Part shown: positions 45,778 through 55,505 of the stretch, piece after piece | Layout of the letters: every line of letters begins with the position of its first letter | How positions within the stretch are numbered: position 1 is the first letter of the stretch | Source: Chloroflexus aggregans DSM 9485 | Lineage (GTDB): Bacteria; Chloroflexota; Chloroflexia; Chloroflexales; Chloroflexaceae | Length of the DNA stretch: 64,000 nucleotides | Assembly: GCF_000021945.1 (NCBI RefSeq) | Contig: NC_011831.1 | Location: 4,043,353-4,107,352, forward strand | Direction of reading: 5' to 3' | Notes under the pieces: model-generated | What the model was told of the DNA's origin: nothing | What the model saw: the letters and a program-made list of their open reading frames with translations, nothing else | Database searches by the model: none | Position numbers and translations under genes: made by a program

Positions 45778-47030
45778 TCGCAACACATCGTAAGGAGATT
45801 TCACAGGAGATTGTCCATGACGATACTATCCCGAACCATGCTTGTGCTGCTGACGATGCTGGCGTTGATAGCGGTCACGGCACCGATAGGGCTGCCACTA
45901 GCAGCTCAGGATACGGTGCGTCTGATCGCTGAGTTCAATATCCCCAACAGCTCATATCTGAAGCAGCCGAAGGTTGCGACCTTTAAGGACCAGGTCTATG
46001 CCTTTGGTATCGCTGATGCTAATAGTAATGCTGGTGGCCGGGCGCGATTATGGACGAAGCGTGAAGCGGCGCCAGACTTTCCTGCCCCGTTTGAGGTCGG
46101 TACAACCACTCAGTATCCGAAGGATCCACTCTATGTCAATGCCGGGATAACGACCACGCCGGCCGGTGATGTGATCACAATCTGGGTTGATCAGGCGGCC
46201 AATATCATCTACAGCCGCCGACGCGATCCGTCCGGTACCTGGGGGCCGATCGTCGAAGTGACGCGGCGTGAAATTTTTGCATGGGAGCCGGCGTTGACGG
46301 TCGTAACCGGCGGGCCGCAAAATGGCCGCATTATTGCGGTGTGGCGCGATGATGAAGTTGAGAACGCGGATAATAACGGCATTTATTACACCTTCTCTGA
46401 CAACAACGGCGCGTCGTGGGTACCGGTGCGGCGCGCCTTTGCGATGAAGGTGTTTCGCACCTCGCCGGTGTTAGCATCAGGGCCAAATGGCGAAGTGGCG
46501 TTGACCTTTATCCGCGATGCTCCGCGCCCAATTCATGTCATGTTGGCCATGTGGACCGGTGATGGCTTCAGCGTGCCGGTTGATATCAATGTGGGTAGTG
46601 ATATGAGCTTCACGGATAGTACGGTGGCGATCGATAACGATCGGATTTACGTTGGCTATCGCCATGTTGATCAAGGGATCTATTATGTTGAAAAGCCCCT
46701 GAGCGATGCGCTGAATAACCAACCGTGGCCGCGTGCGACACTCCTGAATGAGCATGGCGATGGCCGGGTTATGGTTGTTACCGACCGCTTGGGTAATCTG
46801 CACATCACATGGATCAGGCGTGCCACCGTGGGTGGCTCGCGTAATCAAAACCGGATCGGCTATGCCGTCCGTTTAGCCGATGGGCGTTTCTTTGGCCCGA
46901 TCGAATCGACCAATAACGGCACAGTCTTCAACCCGTGGGCGGCGGCTAGCACCGAGACCGGCATCTATCTCCATGCCGTGTATGATGCGTTTAGTGGTGA
47001 CATACCCATCCCCCGCTATGCGCTCTTCCG
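45086..47030 (+). repeat. 1945 bp direct repeat, copy 2
   Basis: Partner of 41718-43662. Copy 2 differs from copy 1 immediately after 47030 (CGCGCCGGG against TGCCCCTGG). Confidence 0.93.
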
Positions 47031-48165
47031 CGCGCCGGGTGGGTTCCCCGACTCACCACCACTCATTCAAAACGGTGCCCCAATCATTGGTGGCGTGGGC
47101 ATAAGCACGGTGAATGTCACCTTCCCCAATCTCCCGACGACGAACCTTCCCGATCAGGTGCGCTGGCGGTGGGGTGCGCCACCGACCGATACCGAGAACG
47201 ACTCGGGTGGTTGGCAACCGTTTGCCCCGACCGGTCCGACCAGTGTCTTGACCGTCCCCATTCCGGCGGCATTGCAAACCGACATCGGCTGTGTCGAACG
47301 GGTGTTGTATACCCAGCTCCGTCGCTCGACCGACGGCTTGGCCGGTCAGGTTCAGGCTGATGGTGTGATCATCGACACATCTGTCTTGGGTGGTATCGTG
47401 ATAGCCAATCCCTTCTCCCGCTGGAAGACTTCACCGTTTACCTCGGTGACACTCGCCGATCTGATCGGTGAGGGCGGCGCGAGCGATGGACACCCCGATT
47501 ATACCCGTGTGCCGGCGCTCTTCGTCGAAGCGCGTAGTCTCGGTGATTGCAGCGGGTTACAACGCTTGGCCCTTGCCCCCAACACGGCAGCGTTGAATAG
47601 CGTGAATAATCTGGAGATTAGCGGTAGTCGGTTTGCCAACGTGCTGCCCTATCCCGGTACCATCAGTGAAGGCCCCATGCCGGTTGCTGTGCAAATGCGT
47701 GACGCCCTTGGAAATACCATGCAAGCCACGCGCACCTTGACCTACGATGTCACACCACCGGTGCTGAATGGTGGTAACCTCCAGGCACTCGCCATTCCCG
47801 CTGCGCCAACGATCTTGGTTGAACTGCAATTTACCAGTCTCAGTGTGACCGATAACCTCTACCCCGGTCGTGGGTTCTGGGGAGTGTGGCTGGCCAATAG
47901 CCGAACCCCGGTCGCCAATCCTGCCGCTGATCCCACTCTGGTGTGGGTACCGGTCGAAGTGCCGGGTGATAGCAACAATTTTAGTATCGTCTGGAGTCCG
48001 GTAAGTGGGTTGCCGGAAGCGCAACGCACACCGGGAACCTATTACATCTATGCCCGCGTGCTCGATGGAGCCGGTAATCCGAGTGCGACGGTGTTGCCGG
48101 TAACAACTATCACACTTGATCAAGTGACATTCCCGCAGGTATTCCTCCCAATGGTGCAGCGGTAG
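45817..48165 (+). CDS. Exported sialidase-like (BNR) protein, copy 2
   Basis: A 782-residue protein, identical to copy 1 for about the first 405 residues. The C-terminal half is homologous but diverged: it shares RWRWGAPPTDTENDSGGW and similar modules and ends in VFLPMVQR. The shared C-terminal end form (LPxV-x-R) could be a surface-retention or secretion signal. Divergence of only the C-terminal half suggests different surface partners, with the propeller kept uniform. Confidence 0.78.
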   Translation: MTILSRTMLVLLTMLALIAVTAPIGLPLAAQDTVRLIAEFNIPNSSYLKQPKVATFKDQVYAFGIADANSNAGGRARLWTKREAAPDFPAPFEVGTTTQYPKDPLYVNAGITTTPAGDVITIWVDQAANIIYSRRRDPSGTWGPIVEVTRREIFAWEPALTVVTGGPQNGRIIAVWRDDEVENADNNGIYYTFSDNNGASWVPVRRAFAMKVFRTSPVLASGPNGEVALTFIRDAPRPIHVMLAMWTGDGFSVPVDINVGSDMSFTDSTVAIDNDRIYVGYRHVDQGIYYVEKPLSDALNNQPWPRATLLNEHGDGRVMVVTDRLGNLHITWIRRATVGGSRNQNRIGYAVRLADGRFFGPIESTNNGTVFNPWAAASTETGIYLHAVYDAFSGDIPIPRYALFRAPGGFPDSPPLIQNGAPIIGGVGISTVNVTFPNLPTTNLPDQVRWRWGAPPTDTENDSGGWQPFAPTGPTSVLTVPIPAALQTDIGCVERVLYTQLRRSTDGLAGQVQADGVIIDTSVLGGIVIANPFSRWKTSPFTSVTLADLIGEGGASDGHPDYTRVPALFVEARSLGDCSGLQRLALAPNTAALNSVNNLEISGSRFANVLPYPGTISEGPMPVAVQMRDALGNTMQATRTLTYDVTPPVLNGGNLQALAIPAAPTILVELQFTSLSVTDNLYPGRGFWGVWLANSRTPVANPAADPTLVWVPVEVPGDSNNFSIVWSPVSGLPEAQRTPGTYYIYARVLDGAGNPSATVLPVTTITLDQVTFPQVFLPMVQR

Positions 48166-48188
48166 CCCGGCATACCATCATCCCTGAC

Positions 48189-48231
48189 CAACAGATGGAC
48201 GCTATCATGGTGTCCATCTGTTGACATTTTT
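48189..48231 (+). terminator. Intrinsic terminator after copy 2
   Basis: CAACAGATGGAC pairs with GTCCATCTGTTG (12 base pairs, 11-base loop), followed by ACATTTTT. Confidence 0.8.
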
Positions 48232-48371
48232 GCTGCCTGCAGTGCAGCGTTGGTGATGATTCGTCGTACAATAGCAAACGAGTTGCTATTACCGTACTAC
48301 CGGCGTCACCAAGCTGTGTGTTTACCAGACTGTCCTTATTCGTTTTTGTTTTGTTCTTGTTAAAGGACTGT

Positions 48372-49871
48372 ATGCCAACCTTCGTTCGTACTCGGCTCGT
48401 GAGATGGATGGAACCGATACGCACGTTCTTGACGGGGCGCGAGTTTGGGCCATTCGTGATCGTGTTGGTCTTTGTCGTGATCTTGCCTATCAGCCTACCA
48501 CGCATTGCGCTGAGCGATGAGGTACAGTATTACGCCTATCTGCGCTCGCTCTACTTTGATCACGATCTCGATTTTTATAATGAGTATCAACACTTTGCCA
48601 CAATCGGGCTACAACGCAACGATCCGGCGGTATTCAACGCCCTGCTGCGCCCCGATGCTGCCAACCCCAACCCGGTGACCGGCAAACTGCGCAACGTTGC
48701 CCCCGTTGGTTCGGCAATTCTTTGGTTACCCGGCTTTTTCCTGGCCGATGTATGGGTGCAGGTGGCGAACACGTTCGGTGCGGAGATAGCGCGTGATGGT
48801 TTCAGTCCGCCCTACCTTACTGCCGTTTGCTTCATGTCGGCGCTGTATAGTTTAGCCGGCCTACTTCTGACCTACCGGCTCGCACGTATCTACACCGGTC
48901 AGTTACCGGCTTTGCTGGCTACACTCACTATCTTTCTCGCTACTCCGCTGGTCTTCTATACCTATCTCGCCATGGCGTGGTCGCATGCCAATGGATTTTT
49001 TTTGTTTGCCCTCTTTCTCACGATCTGGCTCCGTGGGCGTGAGGGGAACATCGGCCAAAGTGATGGGCGACGGCATTGGAGTGTCTGGCTTGCCTTGGGT
49101 ATTGTTGCCGGATTAATGGTTATGACCCGTGAGCAGTTGGGGTTGCTCTTAATCATTCCGGCATTCGAGGCGCTGGCGGCCTATATTGGGGCATTGCGCC
49201 GCCGGCAATGGGCGGTGATGCGTGAGTTGATTGCCGGCCATGCCGTGTTTGTCGGGGTTTTCATACTGGCGCTGACGCCACAACTGGCTGCATATTGGGT
49301 GCTCAACGGCCGACTCGGACCATCAACCACGGTGGGCAGTAAGTTGGCGGTGGTGAATCTTGGCCCGTTTCCGCTCCTTGTTAGCCCCCGCTTTTTCGAT
49401 ACCCTCCTCGATCCTGCTCATGGTGCGTTCCTGTGGAGTCCGATCCTCGTTGTCGCCCTCATCGGACTCCTCTGGCTCTTTTGGCGTGATGGTCCGTTAG
49501 CGTTACTTCTTTTGACCGGTTTTCTGGCTCAAGTCTATATCAACGGTGCCTTCGGCACTACGTGGCATCTGAGTGGCTCATTCGGGTTTCGGCGTCTCAT
49601 TGAGTGTACGCCGATCTTCACCCTCGGATTGGCAGCATTGATCGCTTGGCTTCAGTCGCGGGTGGGTTGGAAACCATTGCTGATCGGTTCACTTATTTTC
49701 GTCGCGTGGAATGTGGGGTTAATTGCTCAGTGGACATTTCTTCGCACCGAGTTGCGGAAGGGGCTGATCTGGGAGGGAATGCTGTATTATCAATTACAAG
49801 TTCCGCTCCAGATTCTCTTGCGGCTCTCCGATATTCTGTTCAATCGCTGTCGCTTGATCATCAATTGCTGA
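48372..49871 (+). CDS. Polytopic membrane protein, probable GT39/PMT-like glycosyltransferase
   Basis: A 499-residue protein with about ten membrane helices. After the first helix (FGPFVIVLVFVVILPISL) comes RIALSDEVQYYAYLRSLYFDHDLDF, an acidic outer-loop motif like that of PMT and ArnT glycosyltransferases. GLMVMTREQLGLLLIIPA and AFLWSPILVVALIGLLW follow. It would transfer a lipid-linked sugar at the outer face. ATG 48372 has AAAGGA; a non-ATG upstream start at 48318 is possible. Substrate is unknown. Confidence 0.65.
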   Translation: MPTFVRTRLVRWMEPIRTFLTGREFGPFVIVLVFVVILPISLPRIALSDEVQYYAYLRSLYFDHDLDFYNEYQHFATIGLQRNDPAVFNALLRPDAANPNPVTGKLRNVAPVGSAILWLPGFFLADVWVQVANTFGAEIARDGFSPPYLTAVCFMSALYSLAGLLLTYRLARIYTGQLPALLATLTIFLATPLVFYTYLAMAWSHANGFFLFALFLTIWLRGREGNIGQSDGRRHWSVWLALGIVAGLMVMTREQLGLLLIIPAFEALAAYIGALRRRQWAVMRELIAGHAVFVGVFILALTPQLAAYWVLNGRLGPSTTVGSKLAVVNLGPFPLLVSPRFFDTLLDPAHGAFLWSPILVVALIGLLWLFWRDGPLALLLLTGFLAQVYINGAFGTTWHLSGSFGFRRLIECTPIFTLGLAALIAWLQSRVGWKPLLIGSLIFVAWNVGLIAQWTFLRTELRKGLIWEGMLYYQLQVPLQILLRLSDILFNRCRLIINC

Positions 49872-49923
49872 TCGCCGGTGCGGATCGGAGCAACCACCGA
49901 TTGCTCCGATCTGCTGCCCACTG

Positions 49924-50565
49924 TTACAACGCATGCTGCTGTTCGCGCGTTGTTGCCAAATGACCAAGGTGGCATGCCTCGCTGAGACTAACCAGATAGG
50001 GGAGATCGTCGCCGTATTCGATCACGCTAATACTGGCATTCGTTACCCAAATCCGATTAATTCGGTCCATATTCATCCCTAGCGCATCGGCGACCAAAAT
50101 CTTGACGATCACATCGTGTGTACTGATTAAGACGGTTTGGTTCGCATGCTCAACACAGATCCGCTCACGAAAATCGAGGACACGCTTCAGTACATTCGAG
50201 AAGCTCTCGCCGCCCGGCATCTGTGAGCGGGTAGGGTGTTGTCGCCACTCACGCAATCCATCGGCGTATTTCTCCATGATCTCGTGGACATACTTCCCTT
50301 CCCACTCGCCGTGATTGATCTCAAGTAAGGCGTCATCGTAAATGATGTTGAGGCCGGGGTGATAGGCAACGATGGCTTGCGCAGTATGGGCGGCTCGTTG
50401 GAGCCGGCTGCTGTATACCACATCGATCTTTTCGTGGCGGAGGCGCTCGCCCAATGCCAGCGCCTGCTGCCGGCCTAATTCAGAGAGCGGTGCGTCTTGT
50501 TGACCTTGATATCGATTAATCCGGTTCCATTCGCTCTCGCCGTGGCGTACAATAATCAGTCGCAT
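49924..50565 (-). CDS. Histidine phosphatase family protein (phosphoglycerate mutase-like)
   Basis: A 213-residue protein with RLIIVRHGESEWNRINRYQGQQDAPLS, holding the RHGE phosphohistidine, and LLEINHGEWEGKY and VLISTHDVIVKILVADALG with the second His. The small size and GEWEG form suggest a cofactor-dependent phosphatase (GpmB/CobC type) rather than a glycolytic mutase. The start ATG 50565 is preferred to 50646, which adds non-family residues. It is divergent from dgkA. Confidence 0.88.
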   Translation of the reverse strand: MRLIIVRHGESEWNRINRYQGQQDAPLSELGRQQALALGERLRHEKIDVVYSSRLQRAAHTAQAIVAYHPGLNIIYDDALLEINHGEWEGKYVHEIMEKYADGLREWRQHPTRSQMPGGESFSNVLKRVLDFRERICVEHANQTVLISTHDVIVKILVADALGMNMDRINRIWVTNASISVIEYGDDLPYLVSLSEACHLGHLATTREQQHAL

Positions 50566-50747
50566 AGGTACCGTACCCTTAGTGTAGTGAAGCTGTAGAT
50601 CATGCAGCGCTATTATAGCTGAAGGTGGTATCTCACGTATGTTCATTACGAGTGTTGCGAGGCAGAGCGCACAGAGCGAGTAGTGGCATCGTTTCCAGCC
50701 GTATTTGGTATCATAGACACGATGCTATCGTCATTGCCAGGAGAGGA

Positions 50748-51152
50748 ATGATCAGTATGGCTGCGCCGATCGATCGCAGCACACGTCGTTTATTAGCCGC
50801 ATTCCGCTACGCCTTTGCCGGGATTGGCTATCTGGCGCGTACTCAACGTAACTTTCAGATCCATCTCATCATCGGATCAATCGCGATTGCCCTCGGCGTT
50901 GTCCTCCGCATTACGCGCGTGGAATGGATGATCTTAAGCCTGACGATTGGGATGGTTTTGGCGGCAGAGGGTTTTAATAGCGCAATCGAAGCGGTTGTCG
51001 ATTTGGCGACCCGCGAACGTCATCCACTGGCCCAGATCGCCAAAGACGTAGCTGCCGGCACCGTCTTAATCTGTGCCTGTATCGCCGTTGTGATCGGTAT
51101 CTTCATGTTTGGGCCGCGTTTGTGGATGCTGTGGCTGATCCTAACGGTGTGA
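50748..51152 (+). CDS. dgkA: Diacylglycerol/undecaprenol kinase family protein
   Basis: A 134-residue small membrane kinase with three helices. SFRYAFAGIGYL-like AFRYAFAGIGYLARTQRNFQIHL opens the family domain, and AEGFNSAIEAVVDLATRERHPLAQIAKDVAAGTVL holds the catalytic Glu and metal Asn-Glu motif. In Gram-positives this type acts on undecaprenol. ATG 50748 has AGGAGAGG upstream; ATG 50757 is an alternative. It is followed by the ABC1-type kinase after 95 bases. Confidence 0.92.
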   Translation: MISMAAPIDRSTRRLLAAFRYAFAGIGYLARTQRNFQIHLIIGSIAIALGVVLRITRVEWMILSLTIGMVLAAEGFNSAIEAVVDLATRERHPLAQIAKDVAAGTVLICACIAVVIGIFMFGPRLWMLWLILTV

Positions 51153-51247
51153 AGCCAAAATCAACCGTACAGCGCGATAACATCACCACTTCCGGCCAAA
51201 ACTAGAGTATACTACCCGTGCAGATGTACGTACCCCGCTAATCGAGC

Positions 51248-52990
51248 GTGAAGCCACCGGTGTCGCTTTGGTATGACTGTGGTTTCGCGTTATTGGGCTA
51301 TCAGGTAAAACAACGTATGTGGCCACTCGTTCGGCAGGCCCGCCATCTTGGCCGTTACCGTGAGATCGTGCAAGTCTTAGTTCATCACGGTTTTGGCTAT
51401 CTGGTCGATCAGCTCGGATTAACCTCTCTTTTATCGCTACCACGTCGCGTGATCCTTCGCGCACCGACACCGCCTCCGCTCAACAATGCCGAGCGCCTCC
51501 GTGAGGCTTTGATCGAACTCGGACCGACGTTTGTCAAATTAGGGCAGGCCTTGAGTACTCGTCCCGATCTACTCCCTGCCGATCTGATCGCCGAGTTGAG
51601 CAAACTGCAAGACACAGTGCCTCCGTTCCCCGGCGAACAGGCGATCAACCTGATCGAAACCACGTTCGGTCGACCAATCGAACAGCTCTTTCAAACCTTT
51701 GATCCGCAGCCCCTCGCAGCCGCTTCGTTAGGGCAAGTTCATGCTGCCACTCTATCCGACGGTACAGCGGTGGTGGTGAAGGTGCAGCGACCCGATATTG
51801 CGGCACGTATTCAGACCGATTTGGCGATTCTGGCTGATTTGGCTGCCTTGGCCCAAGAACGACTCGCGTTCGCCGCTCAGTACAATCTGAGCGAGATCGT
51901 TTGGGAGTTCAGTGCTACCCTGCGCGCCGAACTTGATTACGTGCGCGAAGCGCGCAACGCCGATCGCTTTCGCCAGATGTTTTGCGCCAATCCGCATATC
52001 TACATTCCGTGTGTCTACTGGGAGTATACTGACACGCGCATCTTGACGACCGAGCGGGTGTTCGGCATTAAACTGAACGATATGCCGGCCCTTCGTGCTG
52101 CTGGTGTTGATTTGGCGCGGTTGGCGCGGGCCAGTGTGGACATTACGTTGACCGAGATCTTTGAATATGGCTTCTTTCATAGCGATCCCCATCCGGGCAA
52201 CTTTTTTGTGATCGATGGCGAGGTACTCGGAGTGGTCGATTTTGGTCAGGTTGGCACGCTGGATCAGACCACGGTGCAGGGCTTGTTGTGGATGATGGGT
52301 GCGTTAGTTAACCACGATAGTCAAGCGCTCCTTCGCGCTCTTGAACGGCTTGGCGTCATCCAACGTCGTACAGCCACGGCAGCATTGCGGCGCGATTTAG
52401 AACGCTTCGTGGAGGGATTTGTCGACCGCCCACTCGGCATGATATCGGCTCGTGAAACGTTTGATGGTCTTACTACACTTCTCCGTCGGCACCGACTGGT
52501 CATTCCCGGTCCCCTGGCCACACTCCTAAAGACGGTGGTGATGATGGAAGGATTGGGCATGCAGCTCGATCCGACCTTGAACGTGTTCGAGGCTGCCCGT
52601 CCCTACATTCAGCAAGCGCTGCGTGAACAGGTCTCGCCGGCTGTTTTGGGGGCGCAGGCTTTGGCGAGTGGGCGTGAACTCGGTGAGTTAGCATTTGAAA
52701 TACCCGAGCAGATTAGCCAAAGTCTCCACCGCCTCAACGAGGGTGAGCTGCGTCTGCAAACCCGCGAATTGGAGTTACGCCGGGTGGCCGGTGCGCTAAT
52801 CGGTGCGGCCAACCGCCTGGCGCTCGCGATCGTGGTTTCGGCGTTTATTATCGGCGTGGCCGTCGTGGCGGTAGCAATGCGTATGCTCGATTGGTACGGT
52901 ATTTTACCGTGGACACTCCTGTTTGTCGGGGTCGGTGGGGTGGTGACCGGTGGAATTATGCTGACGTTGGCTTTGTTGCGCCGTGAATAA
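51248..52990 (+). CDS. ABC1/UbiB-family atypical kinase (AarF-like)
   Basis: A protein of up to 580 residues. The family motif LGPTFVKLGQALSTRPDLLP (KxGQ) is at about 99-118, followed by AASLGQVHAATLSDGTAVVVKVQRPD, FHSDPHPGNFF and VVDFGQVGTL, the ATP and Mg sites. The last 60 residues form two membrane helices. In the family it supports quinone biosynthesis, probably by ATP-driven lipid extraction, here perhaps menaquinone. The start is unclear: GTG 51248 fits the frame; ATG 51317 fits the usual family opening. Neither has a strong SD. Confidence 0.86.
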   Translation: MKPPVSLWYDCGFALLGYQVKQRMWPLVRQARHLGRYREIVQVLVHHGFGYLVDQLGLTSLLSLPRRVILRAPTPPPLNNAERLREALIELGPTFVKLGQALSTRPDLLPADLIAELSKLQDTVPPFPGEQAINLIETTFGRPIEQLFQTFDPQPLAAASLGQVHAATLSDGTAVVVKVQRPDIAARIQTDLAILADLAALAQERLAFAAQYNLSEIVWEFSATLRAELDYVREARNADRFRQMFCANPHIYIPCVYWEYTDTRILTTERVFGIKLNDMPALRAAGVDLARLARASVDITLTEIFEYGFFHSDPHPGNFFVIDGEVLGVVDFGQVGTLDQTTVQGLLWMMGALVNHDSQALLRALERLGVIQRRTATAALRRDLERFVEGFVDRPLGMISARETFDGLTTLLRRHRLVIPGPLATLLKTVVMMEGLGMQLDPTLNVFEAARPYIQQALREQVSPAVLGAQALASGRELGELAFEIPEQISQSLHRLNEGELRLQTRELELRRVAGALIGAANRLALAIVVSAFIIGVAVVAVAMRMLDWYGILPWTLLFVGVGGVVTGGIMLTLALLRRE

Positions 52991-53003
52991 ACGTAGCGGG
53001 TTG

Positions 53004-53621
53004 TTATCCCAGTAATCGATTTACCGTCTCTACAATCAACCGTCGTTCCACTGTTTTGATCCGCTCGTGGAGCGACTCAACAGTGTCATCGGGGAGAACC
53101 GGCACTTCAGCCCTTGCCAAGACGGGGCCATCGTCTACCCGTGGTGTCACCCGATGGATCGTGCAACCGGTTACCGGCAACTTAAGACGGATAGCGTCGG
53201 CGACGACGTGGGCACCACGTAGGGCCGGAATCACGATTCCACTGCTGGTTGTGACCGTATCACCGCCGTCGGTGGGCAATAGGGCCGGATGTTGATTGAT
53301 GACCTTGTCGGGAAACCGTTCGAGAAATACCGGCGAAAGTACGCGCATAAAACCGGCCAGCACGATCAGATCTGGCTCGAAGCAAGCGACCACGCCGGCC
53401 AAGCGCCGTTCCCATTGCTGGCGCAGCGGGCCGCGCGGCGCGCTGAGCGGCACGTGCGCGGCGGCAATCCCGGCGTTGAGCGCCCGTTGCAAGCCGTATG
53501 CTTGGGCGCGGTCACTGACCACCAACGTCACTTCGCCCGCCAGCTCACCGGCAGCCTGCGCATCGAGCAGCGCCTGCAAGTTGCTGCCGCTGCCGCTCAA
53601 CAACACCGCAATGCTTGGCAC
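53004..53621 (-). CDS. purN: Phosphoribosylglycinamide formyltransferase
   Basis: A 205-residue GART. VLLSGSGSNLQALLDA is the phosphate loop, and VLAGFMRVLSPVFLERFPDKVINQHPALLP holds the conserved Asn and His of the active site; GCTIHRVTPRVDDGPVLARAEVPV follows. The segment after HPALLP (TDGGDTVTTSSGIVIPALRGAHVV) is longer than in E. coli. It uses GTG 53621 with AGGAG six bases upstream, 3 bases after the purD stop. It performs the third step of IMP synthesis. Confidence 0.92.
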   Translation of the reverse strand: MPSIAVLLSGSGSNLQALLDAQAAGELAGEVTLVVSDRAQAYGLQRALNAGIAAAHVPLSAPRGPLRQQWERRLAGVVACFEPDLIVLAGFMRVLSPVFLERFPDKVINQHPALLPTDGGDTVTTSSGIVIPALRGAHVVADAIRLKLPVTGCTIHRVTPRVDDGPVLARAEVPVLPDDTVESLHERIKTVERRLIVETVNRLLG

Positions 53622-53624
53622 AAC

Positions 53625-54869
53625 CTACTCCTGACCAATATCGCGGCGGAAATGCTTACCCTCGAAGCGGATCTGCTCGACAGCCGTGTAGGTTCGTTCG
53701 CGTGCTTGTTTCAGCGTTGAGCCGAGGCCGGTTACGCCGAGCACACGTCCGCCGGCGGTGCAGAGACCGTTCGGGCCAACCGCAGTTCCTGCGTGGAAGA
53801 CCAATACCTGATCCTCGTCGAGTGCCTCAACTCCGCGGATCAGATCACCCTTCCGCGGACGACCGGGGTAACCGGCGGCACACAACACGACACAGACGGC
53901 ATACCGTTTGCGCCAGCGGAGCATATCCGGCTGCAATTGGCCGGTAGCACAAGCGTACAAAGCACCGAGAAAATCACCTTCTAGTAGCGGCAACACCGTC
54001 TGTGCTTCCGGATCACCAAACCGTGCGTTGAACTCCAGTACTTTCGGGCCGTCGGCGGTGAGGATAATGCCGGCGTATAACAGGCCACGGAACGGCGTCC
54101 CCCGTCGGGCCAGCTCATTAACGACCGGCTGCATACAGCGATTGACGATTTCATCGAGCAGCGCCGGTGTCACCTCATCAACCGGAGCGATCACTCCCAT
54201 CCCACCGGTGTTGGGTCCGCGGTCGCCCTCTTCCAGTCGCTTGTGATCGCGAGCCGGTGGTAATGGCCACAACCGTGTACCATCGCAAAGCGCCTGCACC
54301 GACACTTCCCGCCCGTACAAACGCTCCTCGAGCAAGAGATGATGCCCTGCGGGAATGGTACTCAGTTTGGCAATTGCTTCTATCGTCTCGTCAAGTGTCT
54401 CAGCTACGATCACGCCTTTGCCAAGCGCCAGGCCATCGGCTTTGACGACCCAAGCCTTGCCGCTGGCGCGGGCAAACTCGGTAGCTTCGGTAGCCGAAGC
54501 AAAGACATGGCTTTGCGCAGTTGGTACGCCGGTCGCCGCCATGATCTCTTTAGCGAACGATTTACTACTTTCAATCCGGGCCGCGGCGGCTGTTGGACCG
54601 AATGCCGGGATACCAGCAGCTTGAAATGCATCGACGATTCCATCGGCGAGCGGGTTATCAGGGCCGACTACTACCAGATCGATCTTTTCTTGCTGAGCGA
54701 GGTCGATCAGTGCGGGGTGATCGTCAAGCGGGAAAGGAACATTCCGGCCATACCTTCCAGTACCGGGATTGCCAGGGATGGTGAGAAGTTTGGTAAAGTT
54801 AGGTGAGTTGGCAATTTTCCACGCCAATGCGTGCTCGCGTCCGCCGGAACCAATAAGTAGTACGTTCAT
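53625..54869 (-). CDS. purD: Phosphoribosylamine-glycine ligase
   Basis: A 414-residue ATP-grasp enzyme. It begins MNVLLIGSGGREHALAWKI, and has VVGPDNPLADGIVDAF, AWVVKADGLALGKGVIVAET, GPNTGGMGVIAPVDEVTPAL and KVLEFNARFGDPEAQTVLPLL with the metal Glu and Asn. Second step of IMP synthesis. The start ATG 54869 is set by the family; the SD is weak (GAAAAG). An extension to 55040 is not supported. Operon with purN. Confidence 0.95.
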   Translation of the reverse strand: MNVLLIGSGGREHALAWKIANSPNFTKLLTIPGNPGTGRYGRNVPFPLDDHPALIDLAQQEKIDLVVVGPDNPLADGIVDAFQAAGIPAFGPTAAAARIESSKSFAKEIMAATGVPTAQSHVFASATEATEFARASGKAWVVKADGLALGKGVIVAETLDETIEAIAKLSTIPAGHHLLLEERLYGREVSVQALCDGTRLWPLPPARDHKRLEEGDRGPNTGGMGVIAPVDEVTPALLDEIVNRCMQPVVNELARRGTPFRGLLYAGIILTADGPKVLEFNARFGDPEAQTVLPLLEGDFLGALYACATGQLQPDMLRWRKRYAVCVVLCAAGYPGRPRKGDLIRGVEALDEDQVLVFHAGTAVGPNGLCTAGGRVLGVTGLGSTLKQARERTYTAVEQIRFEGKHFRRDIGQE

Positions 54870-54973
54870 AAGCTTTTCAATCACGTTGAACGGCCGGTTG
54901 CTATACAATCGCCGTAAGTATAGCATGGGTCTAGCGATTATTCGACAATCGATGTGACCGGAGTAGCAACTAC

Positions 54974-55435
54974 ATGGAAGTCTTTGCCGTAGCGCCGGGT
55001 ATGGTGAGCGAACTGCCGTACCTACGCACGTCAGGCACATATATCTTACATCTACGCTTACCCCAACCGCTCAACCAGCTTGCAATCGGGCGACTGGGCA
55101 GGTTTGATCTGGCTGCCGGTCACTATTACTATGTCGGCAGTGCGTTTGGGGCAGGTGGCCTGGCGGCGCGTCTCCGGCGACATTGTCTCGTGAACAAACG
55201 TCCGCATTGGCATATCGATTATCTACGCCCCTATCTCGAACTCGAAATGATATGGGTAGCGACGGGGAAAGAGCGGTTGGAGTGCCGTTGGTGTACTGCT
55301 TTAGCAACGGTACCTGGGTTAGTGCGGCCTATTCCACACTTCGGAGCCTCTGATACGGGTTGTGGCGGGCATCTGTTTTACGCTACGATGGCTGTACCGA
55401 ACATTGCTATGTGGCTGGCCGGTAATCGCCAATAA
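54974..55435 (+). CDS. DUF123 (GIY-YIG-like) nuclease family protein
   Basis: A 153-residue protein with SGTYILHLRLPQPLNQL, HYYYVGSAFGAGGLAARLRRHC, KRPHWHIDYLRPYLEL and GASDTGCGGHLFYA, in the order of DUF123 proteins, which are related to GIY-YIG nucleases (the YVGSA is the degenerate second half of the motif). The family is known in endonuclease III-linked and archaeal proteins; function is unproven. It converges on actG, with a shared hairpin between them. Confidence 0.82.
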   Translation: MEVFAVAPGMVSELPYLRTSGTYILHLRLPQPLNQLAIGRLGRFDLAAGHYYYVGSAFGAGGLAARLRRHCLVNKRPHWHIDYLRPYLELEMIWVATGKERLECRWCTALATVPGLVRPIPHFGASDTGCGGHLFYATMAVPNIAMWLAGNRQ

Positions 55436-55437
55436 TA

Positions 55438-55464
55438 CAGGAGTGGGTAGTAAACCCACTCCTG
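55438..55464. terminator. Hairpin between convergent genes (possible bidirectional terminator)
   Basis: CAGGAGTGGGT pairs perfectly with ACCCACTCCTG over a 5-base loop, 3 bases after the DUF123 stop and 42 bases after the actG stop on the other strand. No long T-run is present, so efficiency is uncertain. Confidence 0.6.
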
Positions 55465-55505
55465 CACGTATCCGAAACAGATCTACGCCTTGTCGGATCT
55501 TCGCC

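Noticed and set aside
41718-47030. Insertion sequence or transposon as source of the 1945 bp direct repeat
   Set aside because: No transposase, no terminal inverted repeats and no target duplication; both ends lie inside coding genes.
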